Shown here: in pieces, positions 18,008 to 25,631 of the stretch
Layout of the letters: every line of letters starts with the position of its first letter
Numbering within the stretch: the first letter of the stretch is position 1
Assembly: GCA_023428695.1 (NCBI GenBank)
Contig: JAEYWY010000035.1
Location: 252,906-316,905, forward strand
Source: Bacteroidota bacterium
Lineage (GTDB): Bacteria; Bacteroidota; Bacteroidia; Cytophagales; Cyclobacteriaceae
Length of the DNA: 64,000 nucleotides
Direction: 5' to 3'
Made by a program: the position numbers and the translations under genes
The notes under the pieces: generated by a model
Told to the model about the DNA's origin: nothing
The model's database searches: none
What the model saw: only the letters and a program-made list of their open reading frames with translations

Positions 18008-18072
18008 CAAAGACAGCGTGAGTGTGAGTGTGAGAGTGAAGACTACACGTTCACGCTGTCTTTTCCTCGCTC
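17999..18072. repeat. Left direct repeat (attL-like) at the tRNA-Arg 3' end
   Basis: Starts in the tRNA acceptor arm (CCGGGGCTACAAAGACAGCG) and runs through the terminator to TTTTCCTCGCTC. The same block recurs at 23538-23646: the first 29 bases are identical, then the copies differ only in the number of GTGTGA/GTGAGA-like units inside the terminator loop, and the last about 38 bases are identical again. Direct repeats of a tRNA 3' end at both ends of a foreign segment are the classic footprint of tyrosine-integrase insertion. Confidence 0.8.
18009..18064 (+). terminator. tRNA-Arg terminator with a repeat-filled loop
   Basis: AAAGACAGCGTGA (18009-18021) pairs perfectly with TCACGCTGTCTTT (18051-18063), followed by T. 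The 29-base loop is made of GTGTGA-type units. A second copy at 23548-23638 has the same 13-bp stem but a 64-base loop, so the loop repeat has expanded or contracted between the copies. Confidence 0.7.
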
Positions 18073-18144
18073 TCACCCTCCAACTGACTCTGCCAAATTC
18101 AAAGGGCAAAACCCGTCGTCAAGTGCTCACCAAACAAAACCGTT

Positions 18145-18505
18145 ATGTTTGATTTCGAAAAGCTCGTGGTTTACAAAAAAGCGAAGACATTCAATTCTGC
18201 CATCCGACTCTTTATCAAGTCGGCAAGACTAGATCCAACTACAACAGATCAACTGATCAACTCCGCCGCGCGGCCATGAGCGCAGTCCTGAATATTGCGA
18301 AGGATCCGGGAGGTTCAGTCGTGCTGACCGACGAAATTTCTACATCATTGCAAGGAGTTCGGTCTTTGAATGCATCGCTATCCTGGACGTATTAAAAGAC
18401 GAAGAGGCTATTGACGAAAGCCTTTTCCGTCAATTCTATTCCGATGGCGAGGAGCTGTCGAAAATGCTGTTTGCAATGATTACGAGCCTGGAGAAAGGAA
18501 AGTGA
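18145..18505 (+). pseudogene. Four-helix-bundle protein (TIGR02436/S23-type), frameshifted
   Basis: Translation begins MFDFEKLVVYKKAKTFNSAI and continues to the TDQL motif, then breaks. An exact 8-bp tandem duplication (GATCAACT at 18247-18254 and 18255-18262) shifts the frame; downstream the family pattern RRAAMSAVLNIA reappears, is broken again by one missing base near 18300 (GCGAAGG for GCGGAAGG), and resumes as GRFSRADRRNFYIIARSS and FECIAILDVLKDE to the TGA at 18503-18505. The family is the four-helix-bundle protein encoded in 23S rRNA intervening sequences and related to Avd of diversity-generating retroelements. Two independent frameshifts make it a pseudogene. Confidence 0.85.
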
Positions 18506-18524
18506 TCCGGTTCGGTATTACGCC

Positions 18525-18552
18525 ATTATCGCATATCGCGATATGCGATAAT
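18525..18552. repeat. Perfect 28-bp palindrome
   Basis: The half-site ATTATCGCATATCG is followed without a spacer by its exact reverse complement. It sits between the four-helix-bundle remnant and the integrase remnant. Six bases further on there is a second palindrome, GTCAATCGTTGAC (18558-18570). Neither has a T-tract. A protein-binding site (excisionase, integrase accessory or repressor) is more plausible than a terminator. Confidence 0.75.
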
Positions 18553-18643
18553 ATTGGGTCAATCGTTGACAATTAAATGAATAGTGAGCTAATCCGGCTG
18601 CGCTGCCTTTATTTTTCAACGAAGTCCGTTCATCGGTTTCAAG

Positions 18644-19234
18644 ATGTCGGTGAACGAAAGGCACAAAACATTCTTGAACGAACAGGAGTTGTTGATTATC
18701 TCTGAAAAGCAGATCGCCATCAAACGCCTCGAACAAGTTCGTGACATCTTTCTGTTCAGCTGCTACACGGGACTTGCTTACCGCGATGTTGCCAAACTGA
18801 CGAAATCAAATGTTGTGATCGGAGTTGATGGTGATAGATGGATCTCCACGAAACGAACAAAGACGGACACCCCCTCCAGGATTCCTTTGCTACCGATCTC
18901 AAACTCAATCGTGAACAAGTACGATGACCATCCGGTGACCTCCTTATCAGGCAAACTCCTTCCGGTTATGAGCAACCAAAGGATGGACAGCTACCTTAAA
19001 GAGCTTACCGACCTATGTGGCATTACCAAAGATCTCACCTTCCACTGCGCAAGGCACACCTTTGCGACAACGGTCACCTTGACAAACGGCGTTCCGATCG
19101 AGACGGTAAGCAAGATGCTCGGTCATAAGAGCCTCAAAACGACTCAACATTATGCGAAGATTGTGGATAAGAAGGTGAGTGAGGATACGAGGGCGTTGGA
19201 AGGAGAGGTACAACAGAGCAATCAGCGCCACTAA
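18644..19234 (+). pseudogene. Tyrosine recombinase/integrase, catalytic half only
   Basis: 196 residues covering the catalytic domain of a Bacteroidota-type tyrosine integrase: NEQELLIISEK, FLFSCYTGLAYRDVAKL, the HCARHTFATTV box with the HxxR pair, MLGHKSLKTTQHYAKI with the His and the nucleophilic Tyr. The arm-binding and SAM-like core-binding domains (about 200 residues) are missing. Family-like residues (SPFIGFK) continue in frame upstream of the ATG to about 18617 and then stop at a TAA, which shows 5' truncation rather than a naturally short gene. It probably drove integration at tRNA-Arg before it was broken. Recombination activity alone is unlikely. Confidence 0.85.
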
Positions 19235-19279
19235 GGATCTAACTCGATAGCTAAGCCTAGCCCGCGATTATTATATAAA

Positions 19280-19349
19280 TCACAAAATTTATATAAATTT
19301 GTGACAAAACTATTATATTTATTAACAAAAAAAGTAATAATTTGTGACA
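19280..19349. promoter_or_regulatory. Probable AbiEi operator region
   Basis: An inverted repeat with arms TCACAA (19280-19285) and TTGTGA (19299-19304) encloses the palindromic core ATTTATATAAAT. A second half-site, ATTTGTGACAA, at 19340-19350 is a direct repeat of the right arm region and ends on the first base of the antitoxin ATG. AbiEi antitoxins are known to bind inverted repeats in their own promoter; this layout fits such autorepression. Confidence 0.6.
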
Positions 19350-19985
19350 ATGGATCGTAGGGGACTTACAGTAAGTGATAAGATCGCTAGCCGGCTGCAG
19401 AATATGTTACCGGGTTCAATCTTCTTTATCCAAGACTTGTTGGATGAGGGAAGCGCAGAGGCTGTGCGGCAACAATTAGCTCGGTTAGTTAAAACCCAGG
19501 CGATTAAACGCCTTTCACAAGGAATATACTTGGTTCCAAAAAAACTTGGTATTCATGGTTTCTTACTTCCCAATCCTGACGACATAGCAAACGCAATCGC
19601 AAGACGGGATAAATCTCGAATTATTCCTACAGGGGAAGTTGCTCTTTGGAAACTAGGGCTCTCAACGCAAGTACCTTTAAACTATGTATATCTAACAGAT
19701 GGCCCATCAAGAGTAATCAAAATCGAGGAAAAGGAAGGCCAAACAAGCTACACAATAACATTTAAGCATGCTTCTCCCAAGAATTTTGCACTCAAAGGAA
19801 AAATAACCAGCCAGGTGATTCCTGCACTTAAAGCAATTGGACAAAAGAATTTAACTGTTGAAATGGCTGATAAAATTGAATCGCTGATCATGCGTGAAGA
19901 CCTTGAAGACCTAAAACACGATATATCTATTGCGCCCGCATGGATTGCTAAATTAATTCGACAATCGTTTAACAGCTATAAGTAA
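19350..19985 (+). CDS. AbiEi-like antitoxin (DUF6088 family)
   Basis: A 211-residue protein. The N-terminal winged-helix-like part (residues 1-70: SIFFIQDLLDEG, VRQQLARLVKTQAIKRLSQGIYLVP) resembles the AbiEi DNA-binding domain; the rest matches DUF6088, with GEVALWKLGLSTQVPLNYVYLTDG. It is expected to repress the operon and to neutralise the toxin in a type IV (non-contact) manner, as known for AbiE systems. An in-frame GTG six bases upstream is the other possible start, but the ATG abuts the operator half-site. The toxin gene follows after two bases. Confidence 0.87.
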   Translation: MDRRGLTVSDKIASRLQNMLPGSIFFIQDLLDEGSAEAVRQQLARLVKTQAIKRLSQGIYLVPKKLGIHGFLLPNPDDIANAIARRDKSRIIPTGEVALWKLGLSTQVPLNYVYLTDGPSRVIKIEEKEGQTSYTITFKHASPKNFALKGKITSQVIPALKAIGQKNLTVEMADKIESLIMREDLEDLKHDISIAPAWIAKLIRQSFNSYK

Positions 19986-19987
19986 AA

Positions 19988-20989
19988 ATGAAAGATTGGA
20001 TAAATAAAAAAGAAAAAGATAGGCGCGATGTTCTTCAACTGGTCGCTTCAAAAGCGAACCTTCCTAATTATATGATTGAAAAGGATTGGTGGGTCACTGC
20101 TGCTCTGGAGGCCATTTTTACTTCTGATCTTAATCGCCATTTTGTCTTTAAAGGCGGTACATCTCTTAGTAAGTCATGGAACTTACTCTTCCGATTCTCC
20201 GAAGACATTGATATTGTCATTGACAAAGCACTGTTTGGATTTGGTGACGACCAAGTTTTAGGACGATCTCAACGCGAAAAGATGCGTGATGCCGCCCATG
20301 CTTATATAATGGAAACAGTTCAACCAATGCTTCAAGCAAGGCTGCTTGCGTTAGGGATTCCCAGCAAGGAATTCAAACTGTATGCAGAAGAAAGCAAAAG
20401 CTCTGATCAGGATCCAACCGTTCTGTTTCTGGATTACGCCTCGCTAACACAGATAACAAACGATTATACAAAAGCGCAGGTAAAAATCGAAATCGGTGTA
20501 CGTGCTATGATGGAGCCATACGAAACGAGACCGATTAGTTCATTACTCTCTCAGCATTTAAACATAAACGAGGGCGTTGGTGTAAGTACCGTTTTGCCTC
20601 AAAGGACATTTTGGGAAAAATCGTTTTTGCTTCACGAGTTATTTCAGAAACCAATTGAGAAAATGGATATCGCGAGAATGTCGCGCCATTGGTATGACTT
20701 GCATTATTTAATAAATGCAGGGTTTGCGAGTAAAGCAATGGAAGATAAAGCACTCTATGATGCTATCCGCAACCATCGAAAGGTCTTTACTAAAGTTCCA
20801 GGTGTTGACTATGACACATTGTCCCCAAAGGGTTTCGGACTTTTTCCCCCGAAAGAAAAGGAGCCAGACTGGAACAATGACTATAAAAAGATGATCGAAA
20901 GCTATATTTACAAAGGAGCTCCAGAATTGGCTGTGTTATCTGCCTCTATCGGTGGTCTGACAGAAGACTTCAAGAAATTACAATATTGA
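19988..20989 (+). CDS. AbiEii/AbiGii-type nucleotidyltransferase toxin
   Basis: A 333-residue protein with the AbiEii nucleotidyltransferase motifs: FKGGTSLSK (about residues 54-62) and SEDIDIVI (about 71-78), whose aspartates bind metal; later KIEIGVRAMMEP and RMSRHWYDLHYL fit the family's motifs III-IV and helical half. These toxins transfer nucleotides to targets (tRNA in the MenT relatives), halting growth, and are used in abortive infection against phage. All catalytic positions are present, so it looks functional. It forms a bicistron with the antitoxin. Confidence 0.92.
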   Translation: MKDWINKKEKDRRDVLQLVASKANLPNYMIEKDWWVTAALEAIFTSDLNRHFVFKGGTSLSKSWNLLFRFSEDIDIVIDKALFGFGDDQVLGRSQREKMRDAAHAYIMETVQPMLQARLLALGIPSKEFKLYAEESKSSDQDPTVLFLDYASLTQITNDYTKAQVKIEIGVRAMMEPYETRPISSLLSQHLNINEGVGVSTVLPQRTFWEKSFLLHELFQKPIEKMDIARMSRHWYDLHYLINAGFASKAMEDKALYDAIRNHRKVFTKVPGVDYDTLSPKGFGLFPPKEKEPDWNNDYKKMIESYIYKGAPELAVLSASIGGLTEDFKKLQY

Positions 20990-21102
20990 CATTGACGTAA
21001 AACGAATAGAGCTGGCATTGATTGGAACTTCCGCCTAGCAAAACGGTTGACAGGCAATGTGAAAATCGACTGACTACACTTCATTTAGCAAAGTAACAGA
21101 TT

Positions 21103-21636
21103 ATGCAAAAAATTATCCAATGCGAATTGAAGGACATCTCAACAGAGAGTGATGTTGAGCAAAAGTTCGTTATTCCTCTGCTTGTAAATAAACTCCATTA
21201 GGACTTGAATATGGTTACAGCGATTTTAAAACGAAAAGCAATATCCGAAAGCTAAAGATAGATAAAGGCGGAAGCGTCAAGTACTACTTTCCAGATTACG
21301 CCATAGTGTATGCAGGCTTGCCACTTGTAATCATTGGAAACCAAGTGAGGATTTGATGGAAGCATACAGGGAGGCAAGGCTTTACGCTACGGAGTTAAAT
21401 GCACAATTTCCTTCGAGAACAAATCCTTGTCAAAAAATTATTGTAACCAATGCTGGGATTCGGAGACAGATTTAATTACGGTAAAATTTGAAGACGTAAA
21501 TGCGGTAGCATCGACCTATTATGATTTGATAAATTTTGTCGGAAGCAAAACCGTGTTTAGACACGCCAACGAGATTTTATCAAGTATACGGGGTACAACA
21601 CGGTACTCGCGACCGCTATCATTAATGGGAAGGTAA
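21103..21636 (+). pseudogene. HSDR_N-type restriction nuclease fragment, multiply frameshifted
   Basis: Three pieces in three frames reconstruct one protein start: ISTESDVEQKFVIPLLVN; then TPLGLEYGYSDFKTKSNIRK and SVKYYFPDYAIVYAGLPLVI; then PSEDLMEAYREARLYATELN and QKIIVTN; finally WDSETDLITVKFEDVN and FVGSKTVFRHANEILSSIR. This is the N-terminal PD-(D/E)xK domain seen in type I restriction R subunits and related HSDR_N proteins. A loss in an A-run near 21196, a deletion near 21345 that removes the (E)xK half of the active site, and another near 21460 break it. The helicase part is absent. Clearly non-functional. Confidence 0.8.
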
Positions 21637-21710
21637 AACCTTCGCCCCGACGGTGACCCTTGACGGTACCGGTTGAGACTGAAGCAGGATGTTAATAGCC
21701 TGTGACCAAA

Positions 21711-21830
21711 AATATTCCCGATCGGTAATTTGAGACCTGAAAATTATCGAAAGTTACCAAATATTCCCGATCAGGAATATTTAATTGCTTTCCTCCGCAA
21801 ATTTGATTAATATTACCGATCGGGAATATT
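21711..21830. promoter_or_regulatory. hipBA control region with three HipB-like operators
   Basis: Three copies of a 22-bp palindrome based on the half-site AATATTCCCGA: 21711-21732 (right half degenerate), 21760-21781 and 21809-21830 (one or two mismatches each). The centres are exactly 49 bp apart, and the last copy ends on the base before the hipB ATG. The layout resembles the multiple TATCC-N8-GGATA operators of Escherichia coli hipBA and implies cooperative autorepression by HipB, alone or with HipA. Confidence 0.82.
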
Positions 21831-22058
21831 ATGGCACAATACTCTACAACTGAGTCTATTGGAGACTTAGTGAAACATACGCGAAAACATCTGAAGATTA
21901 CTCAGAAGGACCTGGCGCTCACTTCCGGTACCGGTCTCCGGTTTATAATAGAATTGGAGCAAGGAAAAGCAACATGTCAAATAGGTAAAGTCCTGACTGT
22001 TCTAAACACGCTTGGTATTACAATACAATTAACAGCCCCATTTGAAAATAGCCGCTGA
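21831..22058 (+). CDS. hipB: HipB-like antitoxin, HTH XRE family
   Basis: A 75-residue Xre-type helix-turn-helix protein: IGDLVKHTRKHLKITQKDLA, SGTGLRFIIELEQGKAT and VLTVLNTLGITIQL, the last being the typical HipB ending. It should bind the three palindromes upstream and neutralise HipA. The toxin ATG lies two bases after its stop. Confidence 0.92.
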   Translation: MAQYSTTESIGDLVKHTRKHLKITQKDLALTSGTGLRFIIELEQGKATCQIGKVLTVLNTLGITIQLTAPFENSR

Positions 22059-22060
22059 TC

Positions 22061-23350
22061 ATGACAGGAACATTAGATGTTTATTTACATACTACTTTGA
22101 TCGGCCATCTGATTCAGGATGACCATGGCCAGACATTATTTGAATACAACAGTGATTGGCTTAAAAATCCAGATGCAATTCCATTGTCAATAAGCTTACC
22201 CCTGCAAGAGGGAACGTTTGGAGAAAAATACTGCAAACCATTTTTCGCCGGGGTGTTACCAGAAACTGCAAAGCGAAAGCTTATTGCACGTAACCTGGGA
22301 ATTAGTGCCAACAACGACTTCTCCATGTTAGAGCAAATTGGGGGCGAGTGTGCTGGTGCGATAACTTTCTTAAGTAAGGGAACAAAGCTTTCAAAAAATA
22401 CTGACAACTATAGACCGCTTTCATCAGCGGAGCTGGAAAAAATCTTAATTGAACTCCCGAAGCGACCTCTTATGGCTGGAGAAAGCCGGGTCAGACTTTC
22501 GCTGGCGGGCGCTCAAGACAAAATCGCAGTATATAAAAAGGCTGACCAACTCTTTTTACCTCTGGATAACGCACCGAGTTCACATATCATTAAACCGGAT
22601 ATCGAAGACTATAAAGGGATTGTTTTCAACGAAGCATTCTGCATGGAGTTAGCCGCACTAATGGGGATACCAGTCGCGCCAGTAGCAACAGAAAAAGCAG
22701 GCAATATTGATTATCTATTGATCGAACGATTCGATCGGGTAGTAAAAGCGGCCGATGATAAGTCAGTATTAGATCGGATTCATCAAGAGGATTTTTGCCA
22801 GGCACTGGGAGTTGTCCCAGAAAGGAAATATCAAACCGAAGGCGGGCCATCTCTAAAAGATTGTTTCAATTTGTTAAGGAAGGTATCAAGCGTTCCAGTA
22901 GTTGATTTAGGCCACTTACTGGATGCCGTGATTTTCAACTTTTTGATTGGCAACCATGATGCCCACGGCAAAAATTTCTCGCTCCTATATCGAACACCAG
23001 ATAATAGCGGGTCATTAGGAAAGATACGTCTCGCACCGTTATACGACTTAATTTGTACGCCAGTCTACTCCAACCTCAGCAACAAAATGGCAATGAAGAT
23101 TGGAAAGGCATATGAACTAAGTGACGTTGATCCGCGACAATTTGAAAAGCTTGCTGATGATATTGGCTTCACTAAGCCCCTAGTGAAACGAAAGGTCATA
23201 GACCATGCGAATAAATTGCTACAACTAATTGATAAGGTCGAAATGACGCATCCGGTCACAAACGAGGTTCAAAAATTTATAAGTAATCACTGCTCCTCCG
23301 TCTTGGAACGATTTACAAACGATGAATCAAAGAAACAGGCGGTGGTATAG
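22061..23350 (+). CDS. hipA: HipA-family serine/threonine kinase toxin
   Basis: A 429-residue kinase of the full-length HipA type. The N-terminal couple-HipA domain (residues 1-105) is followed by the kinase core: the glycine-rich/autophosphorylation loop SLAGAQDKIAV (about 148-158), the ATP-binding lysine in HIIKPD, the catalytic Asp in GNHDAHGKNFSLL (about 300) and the metal Asp in APLYDLICT (about 328). All key residues are present. HipA kinases phosphorylate aminoacyl-tRNA synthetases (GltX in E. coli), starving cells of charged tRNA and causing persistence. It is the last gene of the island before the right repeat. Confidence 0.94.
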   Translation: MTGTLDVYLHTTLIGHLIQDDHGQTLFEYNSDWLKNPDAIPLSISLPLQEGTFGEKYCKPFFAGVLPETAKRKLIARNLGISANNDFSMLEQIGGECAGAITFLSKGTKLSKNTDNYRPLSSAELEKILIELPKRPLMAGESRVRLSLAGAQDKIAVYKKADQLFLPLDNAPSSHIIKPDIEDYKGIVFNEAFCMELAALMGIPVAPVATEKAGNIDYLLIERFDRVVKAADDKSVLDRIHQEDFCQALGVVPERKYQTEGGPSLKDCFNLLRKVSSVPVVDLGHLLDAVIFNFLIGNHDAHGKNFSLLYRTPDNSGSLGKIRLAPLYDLICTPVYSNLSNKMAMKIGKAYELSDVDPRQFEKLADDIGFTKPLVKRKVIDHANKLLQLIDKVEMTHPVTNEVQKFISNHCSSVLERFTNDESKKQAVV

Positions 23351-23537
23351 TACGCAAACCGATTTCTATCGAATCAATCCCTGCTTGTCATTTCCCCGGC
23401 AACAACTAACTTCAATCAAAAATCACAAGGTGCGTGATTACTTCATGACTTACTGCTGAACGATTAGTTGAATTTGATTTTCTTCGCTTCTGTTCTCAAT
23501 TGCAGATCAACTTGTTGCAAAAGATTTACAATCCCTA

Positions 23538-23646
23538 CCGGGGCTACAAAGACAGCGTGAGTGTGAAGTGTGAGAGTGGAGTGTGAGAGTGTGAGAGTGA
23601 AGTGTGAGAGTGAAGACTACACGTTCACGCTGTCTTTTCCTCGCTC
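23538..23646. repeat. Right direct repeat (attR-like)
   Basis: Second copy of the tRNA-Arg 3' end and terminator block (see 17999-18072). It begins CCGGGGCTACAAAGACAGCG, preceded by a partly matching T-arm relic (TCCCTA for TTCCTG), and ends TTTTCCTCGCTC. The internal tandem GTGTGA/GTGAGA-like array is 35 bases longer than in the left copy. The stem AAAGACAGCGTGA / TCACGCTGTCTTT is retained (23548-23560 and 23625-23637). Confidence 0.8.
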
Positions 23647-24008
23647 CCATCGTCCCCCTGCCACTACTATGTTCAAAGGAAAAACGCGCGTAAACATGCG
23701 CCGACATTACTGGTCTGCGGTTTCTGTTACCGCCCGCAATATTTCTAACGCATCGACCTGAAGCATTCTTTCTCATACCTAAGAAAAAAACACACCCCAT
23801 TTATTTTATTTAATGCTTTTTGTCAAAATAAGATAAATTCATATTACTTATTTCGACCAAAAACACCCAGCAGGCTGCCTTGTCGTGATCCGCAACACCG
23901 TTCAATCCACTCTGTTTTACTCTCACATAATCTCAACGGCGCGTGTCAGTACAGGATATTAACCCCTTGCCACGCATCTAACTTGCCGCAAACTCTTGAA
24001 TACCGACT
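23647..24008. other. Non-coding stretch right of the island
   Basis: About 360 bases between attR and the GH28 gene. I see no credible gene on either strand. A short A+T-rich part (about 23790-23860) is the likeliest promoter zone for the GH28 gene, but no clear TTTG / TAnnTTTG pair at proper spacing is present. Confidence 0.5.
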
Positions 24009-25631
24009 ATGGAAAACACCTCCCCCAACCGTCAAACCCGCCGCGCGGCCATTGGCTTCACCGGAGCTTTGCTTGGACTTGGTGTTGTATCAACTGCAGC
24101 GAAAACACGCGATGGCGGTGATGCTTCATCATTCAATGTAAAAAACTATGGCGCAACCGGCGTTCGGAAGGACAACGCAACAAAAGCGTTTCGCGACGCC
24201 ATCGAGGCATGTACAACTGCAGGTGGAGGGACCGTGGTCGTTCCCGCGGGTGAATACACCGTTGGTACTGTCCAGCTTCGCGATCACGTCACGCTGCACC
24301 TGGAAGCCGGCTCGACGTTGTTTACAAGCCAGAACAGGGAAGACTTTGTTAAAGATGCGCGGGCATTGATCTTCGCACAGGGTGCAACGAACATCGCCGT
24401 CACGGGGAAAGGTACCATCGATGGTCTCGCGCGATATGACTACGACGACGTTCGCGACGCCGACGTGGAGATTGCCAAAGAACAGGAGATCGCGCGCAAG
24501 GCCGGTATCGAAATGAAGCGTTACTACCGCAGCCGCGATGCGATGAACGTTTTTCTATTTGTACTCAACGATTGTACCCACGTTAAGCTGGAAGATATTT
24601 CCATTATCAACTCGCCGCTTTGGACCGTCCGCCTTAACGACTGCAATCGCGTTACTGTTCGCGGTTTGTATATCTATTCCGATCTTGAAAAAGGTGTCAA
24701 CGCCGACGGTATTGATGTGTGCTCGTGCAGCAACGTTGTCATCTCCGATTGTATAATCACTACTGCTGACGATGCGATTGTACTCAAAGCGATTGCGCGA
24801 AATGGCAAGAAGGCGAACCCGGTTGAAAACGTAACCGTGACCAATTGTGTACTCAGTTCATCGTCAACGGCGCTGATGATCGGCACCGAAACAGAGGCAG
24901 ATATCCGCCACGTTATCTTCAGTAATTGTGTGATTCGAAATACGAATAAGGGCTTCGGTATCAACGTCCAGGATGGAGCCGTAGTGAGCGATGTTATCAT
25001 CAACAACCTTACGATCGATACAAGTCGCCGCCACTGGAACTGGTGGGGGGACTCCGAAATGTGCAAGTTTATTCTGAAGAAAAGGACAGCAACATCTCCC
25101 GTCGGACAAATCCGCGACATTACCATCGACAACATCAGCGCGAAAGTAATGGGCACATCAACCGTCACCGGTCATGCGGACCAGCACCTCGAAAATATAC
25201 GTATGTCCAACATACGGCTTTTCATGGAGCGGGAAAACGCGAAGGACAAGCGCGCTTCCGATGCGATCCGCATTGAAAATGTGAAAGGCCTTAAACTCCG
25301 AGACGTTTCCGTTGAGTGGAACGAAAAACAAACCGAATCCGCCTGGCAGTCTGCACTGACAATGCAAAATGTCTCCGACTTCACGATTGATTCATTTTCC
25401 GGAAGGCAGGGCTTGCTTAAGAAAGATATTCCCGCCGTTGTCCTCAACGCGTGTTCGGATGGTGTGATCAAAGATTCTTCCGCCGCTGAAGGAACGACAA
25501 CCTTTATACATGTTGCCGGGTCCGGCACCAAAGACCTTGTTCTGAGAAACAACAGGTTAGGTGAGTCAAAAACGCCAATAACTTTCGAGAATGACAAGGT
25601 GAAGAAGGCGGTTAAGATCGGCCAGGCGTGA
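24009..25631 (+). CDS. Glycoside hydrolase family 28-like protein (pectin-type)
   Basis: A 540-residue secreted right-handed beta-helix protein. The N-terminus RQTRRAAIGFTGALLGLG is a Tat-like signal. The pectate-lyase-3/GH28 opening FNVKNYGATGVRKDNATKAF is followed by beta-helix rungs. Active-site regions include NADGIDVCSC and TADDAIVLK, giving the three acidic residues of GH28 enzymes. The usual GHG motif of polygalacturonases is replaced by IGTETEAD, so the substrate may be a modified pectin or other polysaccharide. A GH105 lipoprotein (58454-59536) elsewhere in the window would act on the unsaturated or small products of such pathways, but they are not in one locus. Confidence 0.85.
   Translation: MENTSPNRQTRRAAIGFTGALLGLGVVSTAAKTRDGGDASSFNVKNYGATGVRKDNATKAFRDAIEACTTAGGGTVVVPAGEYTVGTVQLRDHVTLHLEAGSTLFTSQNREDFVKDARALIFAQGATNIAVTGKGTIDGLARYDYDDVRDADVEIAKEQEIARKAGIEMKRYYRSRDAMNVFLFVLNDCTHVKLEDISIINSPLWTVRLNDCNRVTVRGLYIYSDLEKGVNADGIDVCSCSNVVISDCIITTADDAIVLKAIARNGKKANPVENVTVTNCVLSSSSTALMIGTETEADIRHVIFSNCVIRNTNKGFGINVQDGAVVSDVIINNLTIDTSRRHWNWWGDSEMCKFILKKRTATSPVGQIRDITIDNISAKVMGTSTVTGHADQHLENIRMSNIRLFMERENAKDKRASDAIRIENVKGLKLRDVSVEWNEKQTESAWQSALTMQNVSDFTIDSFSGRQGLLKKDIPAVVLNACSDGVIKDSSAAEGTTTFIHVAGSGTKDLVLRNNRLGESKTPITFENDKVKKAVKIGQA

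Larger units (their letters stand above)
18008..23537. mobile_element. Decayed integrative genomic island in tRNA-Arg(CCG)
   Basis: About 5.5 kb between the two direct repeats. Contents: frameshifted four-helix-bundle gene, 5'-truncated tyrosine integrase, AbiE toxin-antitoxin pair, fragmented HSDR_N-type nuclease gene and hipBA. The stretch from about 19250 to 23400 is visibly richer in A+T than the flanking chromosome. The integrase remnant lies next to the tRNA end, the usual arrangement for tRNA-integrating elements. With the integrase lacking its N-terminal half, the element is probably immobile, while both toxin-antitoxin modules look intact and would stabilise it. Exact boundaries depend on where crossover took place within the repeat. 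Confidence 0.8.

Noticed and set aside
17717..18232. Plus-strand frame running through tRNA-Arg
   Set aside because: It overlaps a well-formed tRNA and its terminator and shows no protein similarity.
18145..18505. Diversity-generating retroelement (Avd-like protein)
   Set aside because: No reverse transcriptase and no template/variable repeat pair were seen; the gene is a general four-helix-bundle protein and is broken.
23556..23620. Tandem GTGTGA/GTGAGA array resembling a CRISPR or microsatellite locus
   Set aside because: Units are only 6-13 bases with no unique spacers and lie inside a terminator loop; it is a minisatellite, not a CRISPR array.
23507..23800. Minus-strand reading frame across the right repeat
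   Set aside because: Its middle is translated minisatellite (HTLTLHS-type repeats) and the rest has no protein-like composition.
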